Source of the DNA: Actinoplanes cyaneus | Lineage (GTDB): Bacteria > Actinomycetota > Actinomycetes > Mycobacteriales > Micromonosporaceae | Direction: 5' to 3' | Assembly: GCF_016862095.1 (NCBI RefSeq) | Contig: NZ_BOMH01000041.1 | Span: 247,255-311,254, forward strand | Length of the DNA: 64,000 nt | Part shown: positions 25,917-34,327 of the stretch, in pieces | Layout of the letters: each line of letters opens with the position of its first letter | How positions within the stretch are numbered: position 1 is the stretch's first letter | Program-made: the position numbers and the translations under genes | Notes under the pieces: generated by a model | The model's input: only the letters and a program-made list of their open reading frames with translations | What the model was told of the DNA's origin: nothing | Database searches by the model: none

Positions 25917-25994
25917 ATGTTGCGTCTGTCTCGGTCTGCCCTTCTGCTGACCACGGTGTCGTCGGCGGCCGGCCTGTTCGCCACGCCGAAGTGA
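25917..25994 (+). CDS. 25-residue leader-like peptide coupled to the lipoprotein gene
   Basis: ATG 25917 is preceded by GAGGATG. It encodes 25 residues with the shape of a signal peptide (MLRLSRSALLLTTVSS, then AAGLFATPK). Its TGA overlaps the GTG of the following lipoprotein gene (GTGA), so translation of the two should be coupled. It may be a true small membrane peptide, a translational leader, or the surviving head of a lost gene. Confidence 0.45.
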   Translation: MLRLSRSALLLTTVSSAAGLFATPK

Positions 25995-26536
25995 GCATCC
26001 GGCGCATCAGTTCACGCAAGGTCGTCCTGACGGCCACGTTCCTCGCCCTGGCGGCCGGCGGTACCGCTGCCTGCGACAACGGCGCCGGTGAACAGTGGGA
26101 GCACACCGAGGAGCCGGCCTACGCCTACGACTCCGGCAGCGGCAGCGGCTCCGGCAGCGGCAGCGGCAGCGGCAGCGGCACGGTCGTCGAGGATCCGGTC
26201 GTCGAGGATTCCGTCACCGACGAGGATTCCCTCGATGAAGAGCCCGCCGACGAGGTGTTCTACTGCGCGGACGAAGAGGGAGAAATCGTCGACGAGGAAT
26301 ACTGCGACGACGACACCAGCCGGTATCTCATCTGGCACTCCACGTCCTACTCCCGCGGCCTCGGGCCGGGGGCTTACCTGGACGGCGGTGACTCCTTCTC
26401 ACCCGGTGACACCGCGAGCCGGCGCGCGTTCAAGCTGCCGACCTCGGGGCCTGTCTCCAACGGCACCGTGAAGACCAACGTCGTGGGCCGCGGGAGCAGC
26501 GGTTCCACGGCCGGCGGCATCTCGTCGGGAGGCTGA
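25991..26536 (+). CDS. Acidic lipoprotein with Gly-Ser linker
   Basis: 181 residues from GTG 25991. A signal peptide ends in a lipobox-like AGGTAAC (Cys near residue 22). An extracellular Gly-Ser hexanucleotide-encoded linker follows (about residues 46-62). Next is a strongly acidic region (EDPVVEDSVTDEDSLDEEPA), then a compact Cys-containing motif FYCADEEGEIVDEEYC and YLIWHSTSYSRGLGPG. The YC-x(10)-YC pattern recurs in uncharacterised actinobacterial surface lipoproteins. Function is unknown; the acidic repeats suggest cation binding. It overlaps the upstream leader peptide. Confidence 0.7.
   Translation: MSIRRISSRKVVLTATFLALAAGGTAACDNGAGEQWEHTEEPAYAYDSGSGSGSGSGSGSGSGTVVEDPVVEDSVTDEDSLDEEPADEVFYCADEEGEIVDEEYCDDDTSRYLIWHSTSYSRGLGPGAYLDGGDSFSPGDTASRRAFKLPTSGPVSNGTVKTNVVGRGSSGSTAGGISSGG
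26134..26178. repeat. Hexanucleotide GGCAGC microsatellite
   Basis: Seven near-perfect copies of GGCAGC/GGCTCC encode the Gly-Ser linker of the lipoprotein. Such a run is prone to slippage, which would change linker length without breaking frame. Confidence 0.75.
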
Positions 26537-26608
26537 CCGGCCGCAACACCCATGCCTTTCGGTTCGTCCGTCAGGAATACTGCATGGGTCCCCTCGACAA
26601 GGAGTCGG

Positions 26609-27388
26609 ATGCTGAGCCAGGCGAATCGGAGATTGCTGTCGGCGGCCGCGTTGCTGGCGTTTCTCATTGGAGGGTGCTCCAGCAAGCCGGAGTGGGGATC
26701 GGTGAATACCGCAGCCGGTGAGCGGCAACGGGTGCTTTGTGTCGGCACGGCTGGACCCGCAGTCGTCGTGGTGCACGGCATCGGCGACCATGCCGGCTCC
26801 TCGTCGTTCAGTGAGGTGCTCGCCGGACTGCCGGCGGACCGGCGAGTGTGTCGTTACGACCGGCCCGGCGCGGGAGACAGCCCAGAGCCGTCGCGACGTG
26901 GCCGAGACGCTGCGCAACTGGCGGAGGAATTGGACGGCGTGGTGCAGCAGGCTGATCCGGATCGGCCGGTTCTGCTTGTCGGGCACTCGTTCGGCAGCTA
27001 CCCCGTATTGATCTACACCGCGCGGCACCGTGCTCGAGTGAGCGGTGTCATCCTGGTGGACGGCGTCGACCCTCAGTTCGGGCTGCTCGAGGCGCTCGGC
27101 GCCTCCTCCTGGACGGAAGTGCCCATGGCAGCCGAGCATTTGGATCTGCCGGCCGTGCAGGACCAGACCGTTTCCGCAGTGGCTCGCGGCAGTCACGAGT
27201 TCGCTGACCTGCCAATGACCGTGATCCGCCGGGAGAAGAACGTCACGCCGGCTTGGCTGGACGCCCAGAAGCGCCTCGCCGGGCTTTCCGCAAAGAGCCG
27301 GATCGTCGTCGCTACCGGCGCCGGTCATCAGGTGCCGGAGGACAATCCTTCGGTGGTGGCGGACGCAATAGCGAGCTTCGCCGGTTGA
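26609..27388 (+). CDS. Alpha/beta-hydrolase lipoprotein
   Basis: 259 residues from ATG 26609, chosen for the preceding AAGGAG. The signal peptide ends in the lipobox LIGGC, so the enzyme is membrane-anchored outside the cell. Hydrolase elements: VVVVHGIGDHAGSS (oxyanion loop), CRYDRPGAGDS, the nucleophile elbow VGHSFGSYP, an Asp in LVDGVD and the final His in GAGHQVPED. The fold suits an esterase or lipase; the substrate is unknown. It lies 72 bp after the acidic lipoprotein and may share its transcript. Confidence 0.84.
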   Translation: MLSQANRRLLSAAALLAFLIGGCSSKPEWGSVNTAAGERQRVLCVGTAGPAVVVVHGIGDHAGSSSFSEVLAGLPADRRVCRYDRPGAGDSPEPSRRGRDAAQLAEELDGVVQQADPDRPVLLVGHSFGSYPVLIYTARHRARVSGVILVDGVDPQFGLLEALGASSWTEVPMAAEHLDLPAVQDQTVSAVARGSHEFADLPMTVIRREKNVTPAWLDAQKRLAGLSAKSRIVVATGAGHQVPEDNPSVVADAIASFAG

Positions 27389-27419
27389 GTGACACACCTA
27401 CGCCGGCATCGCGGAGCGC

Positions 27420-28694
27420 TCAGTACGAGTCGGCGACGTCGACGGTGACCGCCGACGTCGGCTGAGTGACGCAGGTCAGCACGAAGCCGGCCGCACGCTG
27501 CTCGGGGGTCAGGCAGTTCGGCGAGCTCATCGTGACGTCGCCGGCGCGCAGGCGCACCACGCACTCGCCGCAGTTGCCGACCGTGCAGGAGTACGGCATC
27601 GGCGCACCGGCCGCCAGCAGCGTCTCGCCGGGCGTGACCGTCACCGCCGCCACCTCGTGCCCGCCGTCCTCGACGGTCATGAGGTGCGGCCCGGTCCCCG
27701 CCACCGGAGCGACGACCGCGCTGGTGTAGCTCTCCTGGTGTATCCGATCATCCGGCACCCCGCGCTCGGCCAGCACGTCATGCACGGTTCGCATCACCGG
27801 GTCCGGCCCGCACAGCACGTACTGCGCCGCGGGTGAGGCGGCCACTTCGTCGAGCCAGGTCCGCACCGCCTCGGTGTCGAGCCGGCCGCGCTGCCCCGTC
27901 CAGGCCGGGCCCGGCCGGGTCAGCCGGTGCGTCACCGACAGCCCGGGCCGGGAGCGCTGGAGCCGGTCGAGTTCGTCCGCGAACAGGATGCTCGTCTCGT
28001 CCCGGTTCCCGTAGAGCAGGGCACCGTCGAGCCCGCTGCGGAGGATGCTCATCATCGGCGTGATCCCGCTGCCTGCCGCTACCATGACGACTTCGCCGGA
28101 GACGCGGAGGTTCCCGGACGGGCCACGCACGGAGAGCCGGTCGCCCACCCGCAACGTGTCATGGGCGTGCGTGGAGAAGACGCCGCCCTCGACCCGTTTG
28201 ACTGTCACTTCCAGGCGGGTGGATCCGGGCGCGGACGAGGCCGAGCGCGGCTGCTCCCACAGCCGCGATCGGAGGATGCAGCGGGGGCAATGGACGTACG
28301 CCTCCTGAATCTCCACCTGGATCCGTGACCGGTCCTGCCCTGTCACAGAGCCGTTGAGGCGCAGGGTTTCGCCGACGCCCGGAAGGAGGAAGACGAACGA
28401 CACCCCGCCGCTGATCGGTCCCGGTTCGTCGGCGGGCGCGGCCAGCGAGATGCGGCGCGGGGTGTGGACCCGGACGAACCCGGGTGTGCCGCCGACGAAC
28501 GTGGCCCGGCGGTCCCCTCGCGCGTCCCGGTAGCCGAAGCCCGCGATCGGCGAGTGCGCGAGCACCGTGGCACCGCCGTCGTCGAGCCGGTCCCGCTGTT
28601 TCAGGTTGATCAGCGCGCCGGGCCGCCCGATGATCGCCTCGACCTGCCCGACCGCCGTCAACCGACGCAGGCGTGCCACGTATTCACTGGTCAT
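27420..28694 (-). CDS. Compressed PNPOx-ferredoxin reductase-[2Fe-2S] fusion
   Basis: 424 residues. Residues 1-145 form a pyridoxamine-phosphate-oxidase-like split barrel (GTPGFVRVHTPRRISL, VHCPRCILRSRLW). Residues 155-310 form a ferredoxin-reductase module with NAD-binding MVAAGSGITPMMSILR and VLCGPDPVM. Residues 335-424 form a plant-type ferredoxin with cysteines in SCTVGNCGEC and LTCVTQP. The FAD-binding half is odd: the barrel runs straight into RSASSAPGSTRLEVTVKRV, so the strands before and including the RxYS motif are missing. Full-length relatives carry the complete FAD domain. It may be inactive or rely on the barrel flavin. It is divergent from the TetR gene, its probable regulator. 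Confidence 0.82.
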   Translation of the reverse strand: MTSEYVARLRRLTAVGQVEAIIGRPGALINLKQRDRLDDGGATVLAHSPIAGFGYRDARGDRRATFVGGTPGFVRVHTPRRISLAAPADEPGPISGGVSFVFLLPGVGETLRLNGSVTGQDRSRIQVEIQEAYVHCPRCILRSRLWEQPRSASSAPGSTRLEVTVKRVEGGVFSTHAHDTLRVGDRLSVRGPSGNLRVSGEVVMVAAGSGITPMMSILRSGLDGALLYGNRDETSILFADELDRLQRSRPGLSVTHRLTRPGPAWTGQRGRLDTEAVRTWLDEVAASPAAQYVLCGPDPVMRTVHDVLAERGVPDDRIHQESYTSAVVAPVAGTGPHLMTVEDGGHEVAAVTVTPGETLLAAGAPMPYSCTVGNCGECVVRLRAGDVTMSSPNCLTPEQRAAGFVLTCVTQPTSAVTVDVADSY

Positions 28695-28750
28695 GACTAT
28701 ATTGTGAGTAAAGTTTCAGCTTTTCGGTACTCGCTTTGAGGAGACCTCTC

Positions 28751-29368
28751 ATGCCTCGCGGTGATCAACGCTCCGAGCCACGTCGCAGGCCCGTTCAGGT
28801 CCGCGCGGAACTCACCCGGGTACGGATCCTCGCCGCCGCTGCTCACGTTTTCAGCGAGTACGGCTACGCCGCCGGCACCACCAACCGCATCGCCGAGCAG
28901 GCGCGCGTCTCGATCGGCTCGCTCTACCAGTACTTCCCGAACAAGGACGCGATCCTCGCCGAACTGCTCCTGCAGCACATCGACGACAGCCGCCCGTTTC
29001 TGAACACCGCCGGGCTCACCCTGGAGGAGGCGATCCGGCGGTTCGTCCACCAGACCGTCAGCCAGCACCGCCTCGACCCGCGGTTGTTGCGCATGATGAT
29101 CGAGGAGGCGCCCCTCTCCCCCGACCTCGTGGACAAGATTTCCCGGTACGACCGTAAGCGCGCCGCCGAGCTCCGAGAGTTGCTGCAGACCCACCCGGAG
29201 GCGCGCGTCGACGACCCGGACACCGCGATCCGGCTCGTCGTGACCACGGTGGAGCTGGTGACCCACACGCTGACGGCCGCCCCGGAGCCGGTCGATCCGC
29301 AGCGGCTGGAGAACGAGCTGGTCACCATGCTGACCCGTTACCTGACCGGGCCGGACAGCGTTCCGTGA
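28751..29368 (+). CDS. TetR-family transcriptional regulator
   Basis: 205 residues from ATG 28751, preceded by GAGGAGA. An N-terminal TetR HTH (residues 20-65; RILAAAAHVFSEYGYAAGTT and SIGSLYQYFPNKDAIL) is followed by a helical ligand domain. It diverges from the flavoprotein/ferredoxin gene across 56 bp of AT-richer DNA holding GAGTA-N17-TACTC, a weak candidate operator. It likely represses the oxidoreductase and itself. A strong hairpin terminates it against the convergent lon gene. Confidence 0.88.
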   Translation: MPRGDQRSEPRRRPVQVRAELTRVRILAAAAHVFSEYGYAAGTTNRIAEQARVSIGSLYQYFPNKDAILAELLLQHIDDSRPFLNTAGLTLEEAIRRFVHQTVSQHRLDPRLLRMMIEEAPLSPDLVDKISRYDRKRAAELRELLQTHPEARVDDPDTAIRLVVTTVELVTHTLTAAPEPVDPQRLENELVTMLTRYLTGPDSVP

Positions 29369-29429
29369 CTCTCTCCGGAGCCTTGCTCACGTGTCCGGAA
29401 TTGAGGTGCCGCCGGCCCGTGGACAGAGA

Positions 29430-29465
29430 AGTGGCCGTGACTCCCGGGCGGGAGTCACGGCCACT
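29430..29465. terminator. Bidirectional terminator between TetR and lon genes
   Basis: A 17-bp perfect stem, AGTGGCCGTGACTCCCG paired with CGGGAGTCACGGCCACT, with only GG between arms. It sits between two convergent stops. Confidence 0.9.
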
Positions 29466-29478
29466 GGTGGAGGCAGGG

Positions 29479-31782
29479 TCAGGCGGCGACGCCGACGGCG
29501 ACCTGCTCCAGGGCGGTGTTCAGGATCTCGCGGACGTCCGAGACGATGTGGACCGTCAGCGCGGCCAGCACGTCCGCCGGGACGTCGTCGAGGTCGGGCT
29601 CGTTGCGCTGCGGCAGGTAGACCTCGGTCAGCCCGGCCCGCTGCGCCGCGAGCAGTTTCTGCTTCACGCCGCCGATCGGCAGGACCCGCCCGGTCAGCGA
29701 CACCTCACCGGTCATCCCGACCTCGGCCCGCACGTTGCGCCCGAGCAGCAGGGACACCAGGGCGGTCGTCATCGTGACCCCGGCTGACGGGCCGTCCTTG
29801 GGCACGGCGCCCGCCGGCACGTGCAGGTGGATCGGGTGGTCCAGCTGCTCGGGCGAGATGCCGAGCTCACCGGCGTGCGCCCGGACGTAGGAGAGCGCGA
29901 TCTGCGCGGACTCCTTCATCACATCGCCGAGCTGGCCGGTGACGGAGAGCCCGCCCTTGTCGCCGGGCAGCAGCGACGCCTCGATGTAGAGCACGTCGCC
30001 GCCCATGCCGGTGACGGCCAGGCCGGTGGCGACGCCCGGGACGGCGGTGCGCTCGGCGGACTCCGGGGTGAACCGGGGACGGCCGATCAGCTCCTTGAGG
30101 TCGGGCGCGTCGACAGTAGCGGGCAGCTCACCGAGCGCGGCCTTGCGGAACGCTTTCGCGAGGAGACGCTCCATCGACCGTACGCCGGCCTCGCGGGTGT
30201 AATTGGCGGCGATCTCGCGCAGAGCGTCCTCGGTGACCGTCACCTCGCCCTCGGCGAGCGCGGCCTTCTCCAGCTGGCGGGGCACGAGGAAGTCGCGGGC
30301 GATGGCGACCTTGTCGTTCTCGGTGTAGCCGTCGATCCCGATCAGCTCCATCCGGTCGAACAGCGCCTGCGGGATCGTCTCCAGGGTGTTGGCCGTGGCG
30401 ATGAAGAGCACGTCGGACAGGTCGAGGTCCAGATCGAGGTAGTGGTCACGGAACGTGTGGTTCTGCGCCGGGTCCAGCACCTCCAGCAGGGCCGCCGCGG
30501 GGTCGCCGCGGTAGTCGCTGCCGATCTTGTCGACCTCGTCGAGCAGGACGACCGGGTTCATCGAGCCGGATTCCCGGATGGCTCGCACGATGCGACCGGG
30601 AAGAGCTCCCACGTACGTACGGCGGTGGCCGCGGATCTCCGCCTCGTCCCGCACGCCACCGAGGGCGACGCGGACGAACTTGCGGCCGAGGGTGCGCGCC
30701 ACGGACTCGCCGAGCGAGGTCTTGCCGACTCCGGGCGGACCGGCCAGCAGGATGACCGCGCCGGAGCCACGCCCGCCGACGACGCTCAGTCCGCGGGACT
30801 CGCGGCGGGCACGCACGCCCAGGTACTCCACGATGCGGTCCTTGACCTCGTCGAGGCCGTGGTGGTCCGCGTCGAGCACCGCGCGGGCGGCGGCCAGGTC
30901 CGTGTTGTCAGTGGTGCGGACGCTCCACGGCAGGTCGAGCACGGTGTCGAGCCAGGTGCGGATCCAGCCGGCCTCGGGGTTCTGATCGCCGGCGCGCTCC
31001 AGTTTGTCGACCTCGCGCAGCGCCGACTCCCGTACGGCGTCGGGAAGTTCCGCGGCCTCCACCTTGGCCCGGTAGTCGTCGGTGCCGTCGGCCTCGCCCT
31101 CACCCAGTTCCTTGCGGATGGCTTTGAGCTGCTCGCGCAGCAGGTATTCGCGGTTGCGCTTCTCGACCGACTCGCGCACATCGGTCTCGATCTTGTCGCT
31201 GACCTCGGACTCGGCCAGGAAGTCGCCGGTCCACTCGATGAGCAGCCGCAGCCGCGCCTCGACGTCCGGGGTCTCCAGGAGTTCGCGTTTGCGGTCGTTC
31301 GACAGGTACGGCGCCCAGCCGGCGGTGTCGGCGAGGTCACCCGGGTCGTCGATGGCGCTGACCGAGTCGATGACCTGCCACGCCTCGCGACGCTGCAGCA
31401 CCGAGACGACCAGCTTCTTGTATTCGGCGGCCAGCTCACGGACGTGCTCGCCGGGCTTGCCGGTCTCGACCGGCTCGGCCTCGACCCACAGCGCGGCGCC
31501 GGGGCCGGTCACGCCGCTGCCGATCCGGGCGCGCACGCCGGTCCGCAGCACGGCCGCGGACGCACCGCCGCGCAGTTTGCCGACCTGCTCGATACTGGCG
31601 ACGACGCCGTACGAGGCGTAGCGGTCCTCGAGGCGCGGAGCGATCAGCAGCTCGGAGCCGGCCGCGGAACGGGCGGCGTCGACGGCCGCGCGGGCTTTCT
31701 CATCCAGCTCGACGGGCACGACCATGCCGGGGAGCAGCACGATGTCGTCGAGGAACAACACAGGGAGACGCTTGCTGGTCAC
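29479..31782 (-). CDS. lon: ATP-dependent protease Lon
   Basis: 767 residues, the usual length of actinobacterial Lon. An N-terminal substrate-binding LAN domain (1-200) and coiled region are followed by the AAA+ module, with Walker A GPPGVGKTS near residue 346 and Walker B VVLLDEVDKI. The C-terminal peptidase has a Ser-Lys dyad: Ser in DGPSAGV near 665 and Lys in GGVKQKLLA near 708. It degrades misfolded and regulatory proteins in the cytosol. A HAIR-like dyad lies 19 bp upstream of the ATG, matching HspR control of lon in Streptomyces. Transcription ends at the hairpin 29430-29465. Confidence 0.96.
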   Translation of the reverse strand: MTSKRLPVLFLDDIVLLPGMVVPVELDEKARAAVDAARSAAGSELLIAPRLEDRYASYGVVASIEQVGKLRGGASAAVLRTGVRARIGSGVTGPGAALWVEAEPVETGKPGEHVRELAAEYKKLVVSVLQRREAWQVIDSVSAIDDPGDLADTAGWAPYLSNDRKRELLETPDVEARLRLLIEWTGDFLAESEVSDKIETDVRESVEKRNREYLLREQLKAIRKELGEGEADGTDDYRAKVEAAELPDAVRESALREVDKLERAGDQNPEAGWIRTWLDTVLDLPWSVRTTDNTDLAAARAVLDADHHGLDEVKDRIVEYLGVRARRESRGLSVVGGRGSGAVILLAGPPGVGKTSLGESVARTLGRKFVRVALGGVRDEAEIRGHRRTYVGALPGRIVRAIRESGSMNPVVLLDEVDKIGSDYRGDPAAALLEVLDPAQNHTFRDHYLDLDLDLSDVLFIATANTLETIPQALFDRMELIGIDGYTENDKVAIARDFLVPRQLEKAALAEGEVTVTEDALREIAANYTREAGVRSMERLLAKAFRKAALGELPATVDAPDLKELIGRPRFTPESAERTAVPGVATGLAVTGMGGDVLYIEASLLPGDKGGLSVTGQLGDVMKESAQIALSYVRAHAGELGISPEQLDHPIHLHVPAGAVPKDGPSAGVTMTTALVSLLLGRNVRAEVGMTGEVSLTGRVLPIGGVKQKLLAAQRAGLTEVYLPQRNEPDLDDVPADVLAALTVHIVSDVREILNTALEQVAVGVAA

Positions 31783-31800
31783 CGGGTACCTCCGCAGAAG

Positions 31801-31819
31801 TTGAGTACATGCCGCTCAA
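31801..31819. promoter_or_regulatory. HAIR-like HspR operator upstream of lon
   Basis: TTGAG-N9-CTCAA, with the same half-sites and spacing as the HAIR consensus CTTGAGT-N7-ACTCAAG apart from the outer and inner flanking bases. HspR represses lon in Streptomyces through such sites. Position just before the lon ATG fits repression. Confidence 0.72.
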
Positions 31820-31962
31820 CCACGCGGATGTCGACGATCTTCCACCGTTCACTGTCGGCGAAATCTGAGCTTGCCGTTCAACCAGTTCGACGGCGTAGCG
31901 GAGGGGGCCGCGGACGGCTGGGGATGTAAGGGGACGAGCAGATTCATCGGCCGGCACGTCCG

Positions 31963-31997
31963 GTGTTCCCGGCCGGCCCGAGGCCGACCGGGAACAC
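31963..31997. terminator. Hairpin after the secreted-protein gene
   Basis: GTGTTCCCGG pairs with CCGGGAACAC around a GC-rich inner stem with one mismatch. It lies 13 bp beyond the stop of the leftward gene ending at 32010. Confidence 0.7.
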
Positions 31998-32009
31998 GCA
32001 GCGGCGAGC

Positions 32010-32966
32010 TCAGCAGCTGTAACGCCTCCAGCCGACCAGCAGCTGGGGTGTGTAGTTGTATTTGAGTTCGACGCACTGCTTGGCCCGGCGGGCCGCACGG
32101 AAGGTGTTGTAGACGCTGCCGACGTACACGCGCGCCATGCCTTTGCAAAGGCGCTTGTAGAGAGGATTGGGGATCAGGCCGCAGGCGTACTGGATGACCG
32201 CGGACGCGCCGGCCGAGAACACCCTGGCCGGGATGCGTTGGATTTCCCTCTTGCTGAACCGGACGTAGACGAACCGCCCGAAGGAGATGCTCGGGTCGGC
32301 GACCACCGGGTACGCGGTATGTGCGTCCGTGTCGACCGTCTGGACCAGACTGCTTCCAGCGACCCGGTAGTGGGTCTTGATCGCACTTCCCTTGGCGTCC
32401 TTGGCCCACGGCGCTTCGACGGTGCCGAGAACGGCGGTCCCGCGGCCGATCCTCTTGACGATCGTCACGGAGCCGTCCGCCGTCGCCGCGAGCTCGGTGC
32501 CGGCGGGAAGCGTCAACGGGAACCGGTATTCCTTCGGGGCCGAGGCGTTTGCCATGGTGACGAGGACCCGGGCGCCCTCGGTCATGGTCTGCACCGCGAC
32601 GTCGGCGGCCCGCCCACGATCGGCATAGACGACGGTGCCCTTTGACGTCTGGACGCCGGCGGCCGCGCTCGCTGCCGCAGGCAGACCGATCTTGAGAGTT
32701 CCTGCAGCGCCGGTGATGCTGACGCCGTCACGAGCGTTCCTCGGGACCTGCACATCCGTCCGTTGGTCGCGGTACTCGATGATGGAGTTGCCGTTACCGG
32801 CAGCCGCGACGGCTTCGTCCGCGTGCCCCGCTGTCGCTGCCTGGAGCGTCTTTCCGATCTTCACTGCCCGGCTCGAGTCAGCGGTCGCCGGAGCGGCTCC
32901 GAGTCCTGTCAGGACGATCATCCCCATGGCAAGCGAGCCGAGTCGGGTCCATCGGTTGAGTTTCAA
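32010..32966 (-). CDS. Secreted actinobacterial hypothetical protein
   Basis: 318 residues with a signal peptide cleaved after PATA near residue 29. The body matches a common family of actinobacterial exported proteins of unknown role whose signature is YPVVADPSISFGRFVYVRFSK; here it is near residue 218. The C-terminal region (residues 250-318) has paired cysteines (YACGLIPNPLYKRLCKGM, KQCVEL, YSC), suggesting a disulfide-stabilised domain that may act on or bind the cell wall. It stands alone and ends at a hairpin. Confidence 0.75.
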   Translation of the reverse strand: MKLNRWTRLGSLAMGMIVLTGLGAAPATADSSRAVKIGKTLQAATAGHADEAVAAAGNGNSIIEYRDQRTDVQVPRNARDGVSITGAAGTLKIGLPAAASAAAGVQTSKGTVVYADRGRAADVAVQTMTEGARVLVTMANASAPKEYRFPLTLPAGTELAATADGSVTIVKRIGRGTAVLGTVEAPWAKDAKGSAIKTHYRVAGSSLVQTVDTDAHTAYPVVADPSISFGRFVYVRFSKREIQRIPARVFSAGASAVIQYACGLIPNPLYKRLCKGMARVYVGSVYNTFRAARRAKQCVELKYNYTPQLLVGWRRYSC

Positions 32967-33181
32967 CTTCTTCTCCTATCCGAGGAATTCGAGCGGCGGA
33001 TCTTGAGAAGGCAGAAGCGATCGGGTGCCGCGATGGGGTCGCCGCAACTGCCGGGTGAACCGCCGTGGCACCGATCGTGGGCGCTCGAGACCGTCATTGA
33101 CGAGGTGGAACTGTCCCTCGCCGGACGCTAGCTGTCCCCTGGCGACAGGTGAGCCGCCGGGCCCTCCCCGTCCGGCCGACC

Positions 33182-33319
33182 GTGAAGACCCACGTGTGCC
33201 GGATCATCATGCGGCTGGAGGTGCACGACCGTACGCAGGCGGTGGTCGTCGCCCACCAGAACAAGCTCGTCACCCCGGGGTCCGAGCCGCCGAAGCGTGG
33301 TTCTGACGGCTTCCGCTGA
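33182..33319 (+). pseudogene. C-terminal fragment of a NarL/LuxR response regulator
   Basis: 45 codons reading VKTHVCRIIMRLEVHDRTQA then VVVAHQNKLVTPG, the last helices of a LuxR-type HTH (typical TVKTHVxRILxKLxxRDRxQAVVLAY). Nothing upstream encodes the receiver domain or the start of the HTH, so this is a remnant. It survives next to the AraC gene without obvious transcription signals. Confidence 0.72.
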
Positions 33320-33332
33320 CCAGGGCCCGCTG

Positions 33333-34211
33333 TCACGCCGGGATCGGTGATTGCGGTGGCGCGGCCAGCCAGTTCCTCGGCGCCGTGCCGAGGTGCTGGG
33401 AGAACACTCGCGAGAACGAGGACGCGTTGGCGTATCCCAGCTCGGCCGCGACCGTGGACACCGCGGCACCGGCGCGCAGACGCTCCTGGGCGATGGTGAG
33501 CCGCCAGTGAGTCAGGTATTGCCCCGGGCTCGAGCCGATGACCTCCCTGAAGTGGGCCGCGAAGGCGCTGCGGGACATGCGTGCTTCGCGGGCCATGCTG
33601 TCCAGCGTCCAGTCCGCTTCCGGCGCGTCGTGCAGCGCGACGAGTGCCGGAGCCAGGCGCGGATCGGCCAGCCCGGTCAGGATGCCCGAGGGGATGCCGA
33701 GCTCGCCGACGTGGTCGAGGATCCAGCGCAGCAGGTGGATGAGGACGACCTCGAACAGCCGGTCGGCGATGAGCCGTTGCCCGCAGCGGACATTGTCGAC
33801 CTCGTCGAACAGGAACTGCAGGAGCGGCTCCAGCCCCTTGACGGCGTCGAGCGGGACGATGAGCACCGGCGGCAGGGTCAGCAGGAGCGGGTGCGTCGCA
33901 CCTCCCTCGACATCGAGCGACGCGCACGCGAAGTCGGAGCCGTCGGCCGGCGCGTTGTGGAAGGCGTGTTCGAGGGGCCGTGGGTAGAAGATCAGGGTCG
34001 GCCGGTCGAGCTCGATCCGCTTCACCGCGCCGCCGGGCTCCCGATGGGTGACCGCCACCTCTCCGCGCCGCAGGATGTGCAGGAAGCCCCGGCCGGGCCG
34101 GGCCGCGAACGTCGTCACCCCGCAGAGCGGGCCGGCGTGGAACAGGCTGGTGTTGACCCGGAACCGCTGCAGCAGCGAGGTGAGGCGATCGGAGGATTCC
34201 ACACCCGCCAT
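33333..34211 (-). CDS. AraC-family regulator with cupin_6 domain
   Basis: 292 residues. An N-terminal cupin_6 effector domain (residues 1-180; FHAGPLCGVTTFAARPGRGF and FYPRPLEHAFHNAP) is joined to a C-terminal AraC DNA-binding domain (about 190-285; WTLDSMAREARMSRSAFAAHF, VSTVAAELGYANASSFSRVF). It is divergent from the carboxymuconolactone-decarboxylase-like gene across 116 bp that carries an inverted repeat. This regulator-enzyme pairing is recurrent in bacteria, so it probably activates the neighbouring peroxidase-like gene. Confidence 0.89.
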   Translation of the reverse strand: MAGVESSDRLTSLLQRFRVNTSLFHAGPLCGVTTFAARPGRGFLHILRRGEVAVTHREPGGAVKRIELDRPTLIFYPRPLEHAFHNAPADGSDFACASLDVEGGATHPLLLTLPPVLIVPLDAVKGLEPLLQFLFDEVDNVRCGQRLIADRLFEVVLIHLLRWILDHVGELGIPSGILTGLADPRLAPALVALHDAPEADWTLDSMAREARMSRSAFAAHFREVIGSSPGQYLTHWRLTIAQERLRAGAAVSTVAAELGYANASSFSRVFSQHLGTAPRNWLAAPPQSPIPA

Positions 34212-34216
34212 CCTAT

Positions 34217-34260
34217 GGACGATCCGCTACGAATCAAAGACTTTCTGATACGTATCGTCC
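34217..34260. promoter_or_regulatory. Inverted repeat in the AraC/CMD divergent promoter
   Basis: GGACGAT (34217-34223) and ATCGTCC (34254-34260) flank an imperfect dyad that includes the 10-bp palindrome GATACGTATC (34247-34256). A candidate binding region for the AraC regulator. Confidence 0.5.
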
Positions 34261-34327
34261 GGCCACTCAGGGCAGGCTTGGTGCACAGCCCCGACAACGG
34301 GGTGGTCACCTCAGATAGGACCCAGTC

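Noticed and set aside
26134..26178. Short regular repeats considered as a CRISPR array
   Set aside because: The unit is a 6-bp codon-pair repeat encoding Gly-Ser within a gene, with no spacers; no CRISPR or cas gene is visible anywhere in the window.
29821..31929. 702-codon plus-strand open frame opposite lon
   Set aside because: Same antisense effect; lon explains the region fully.
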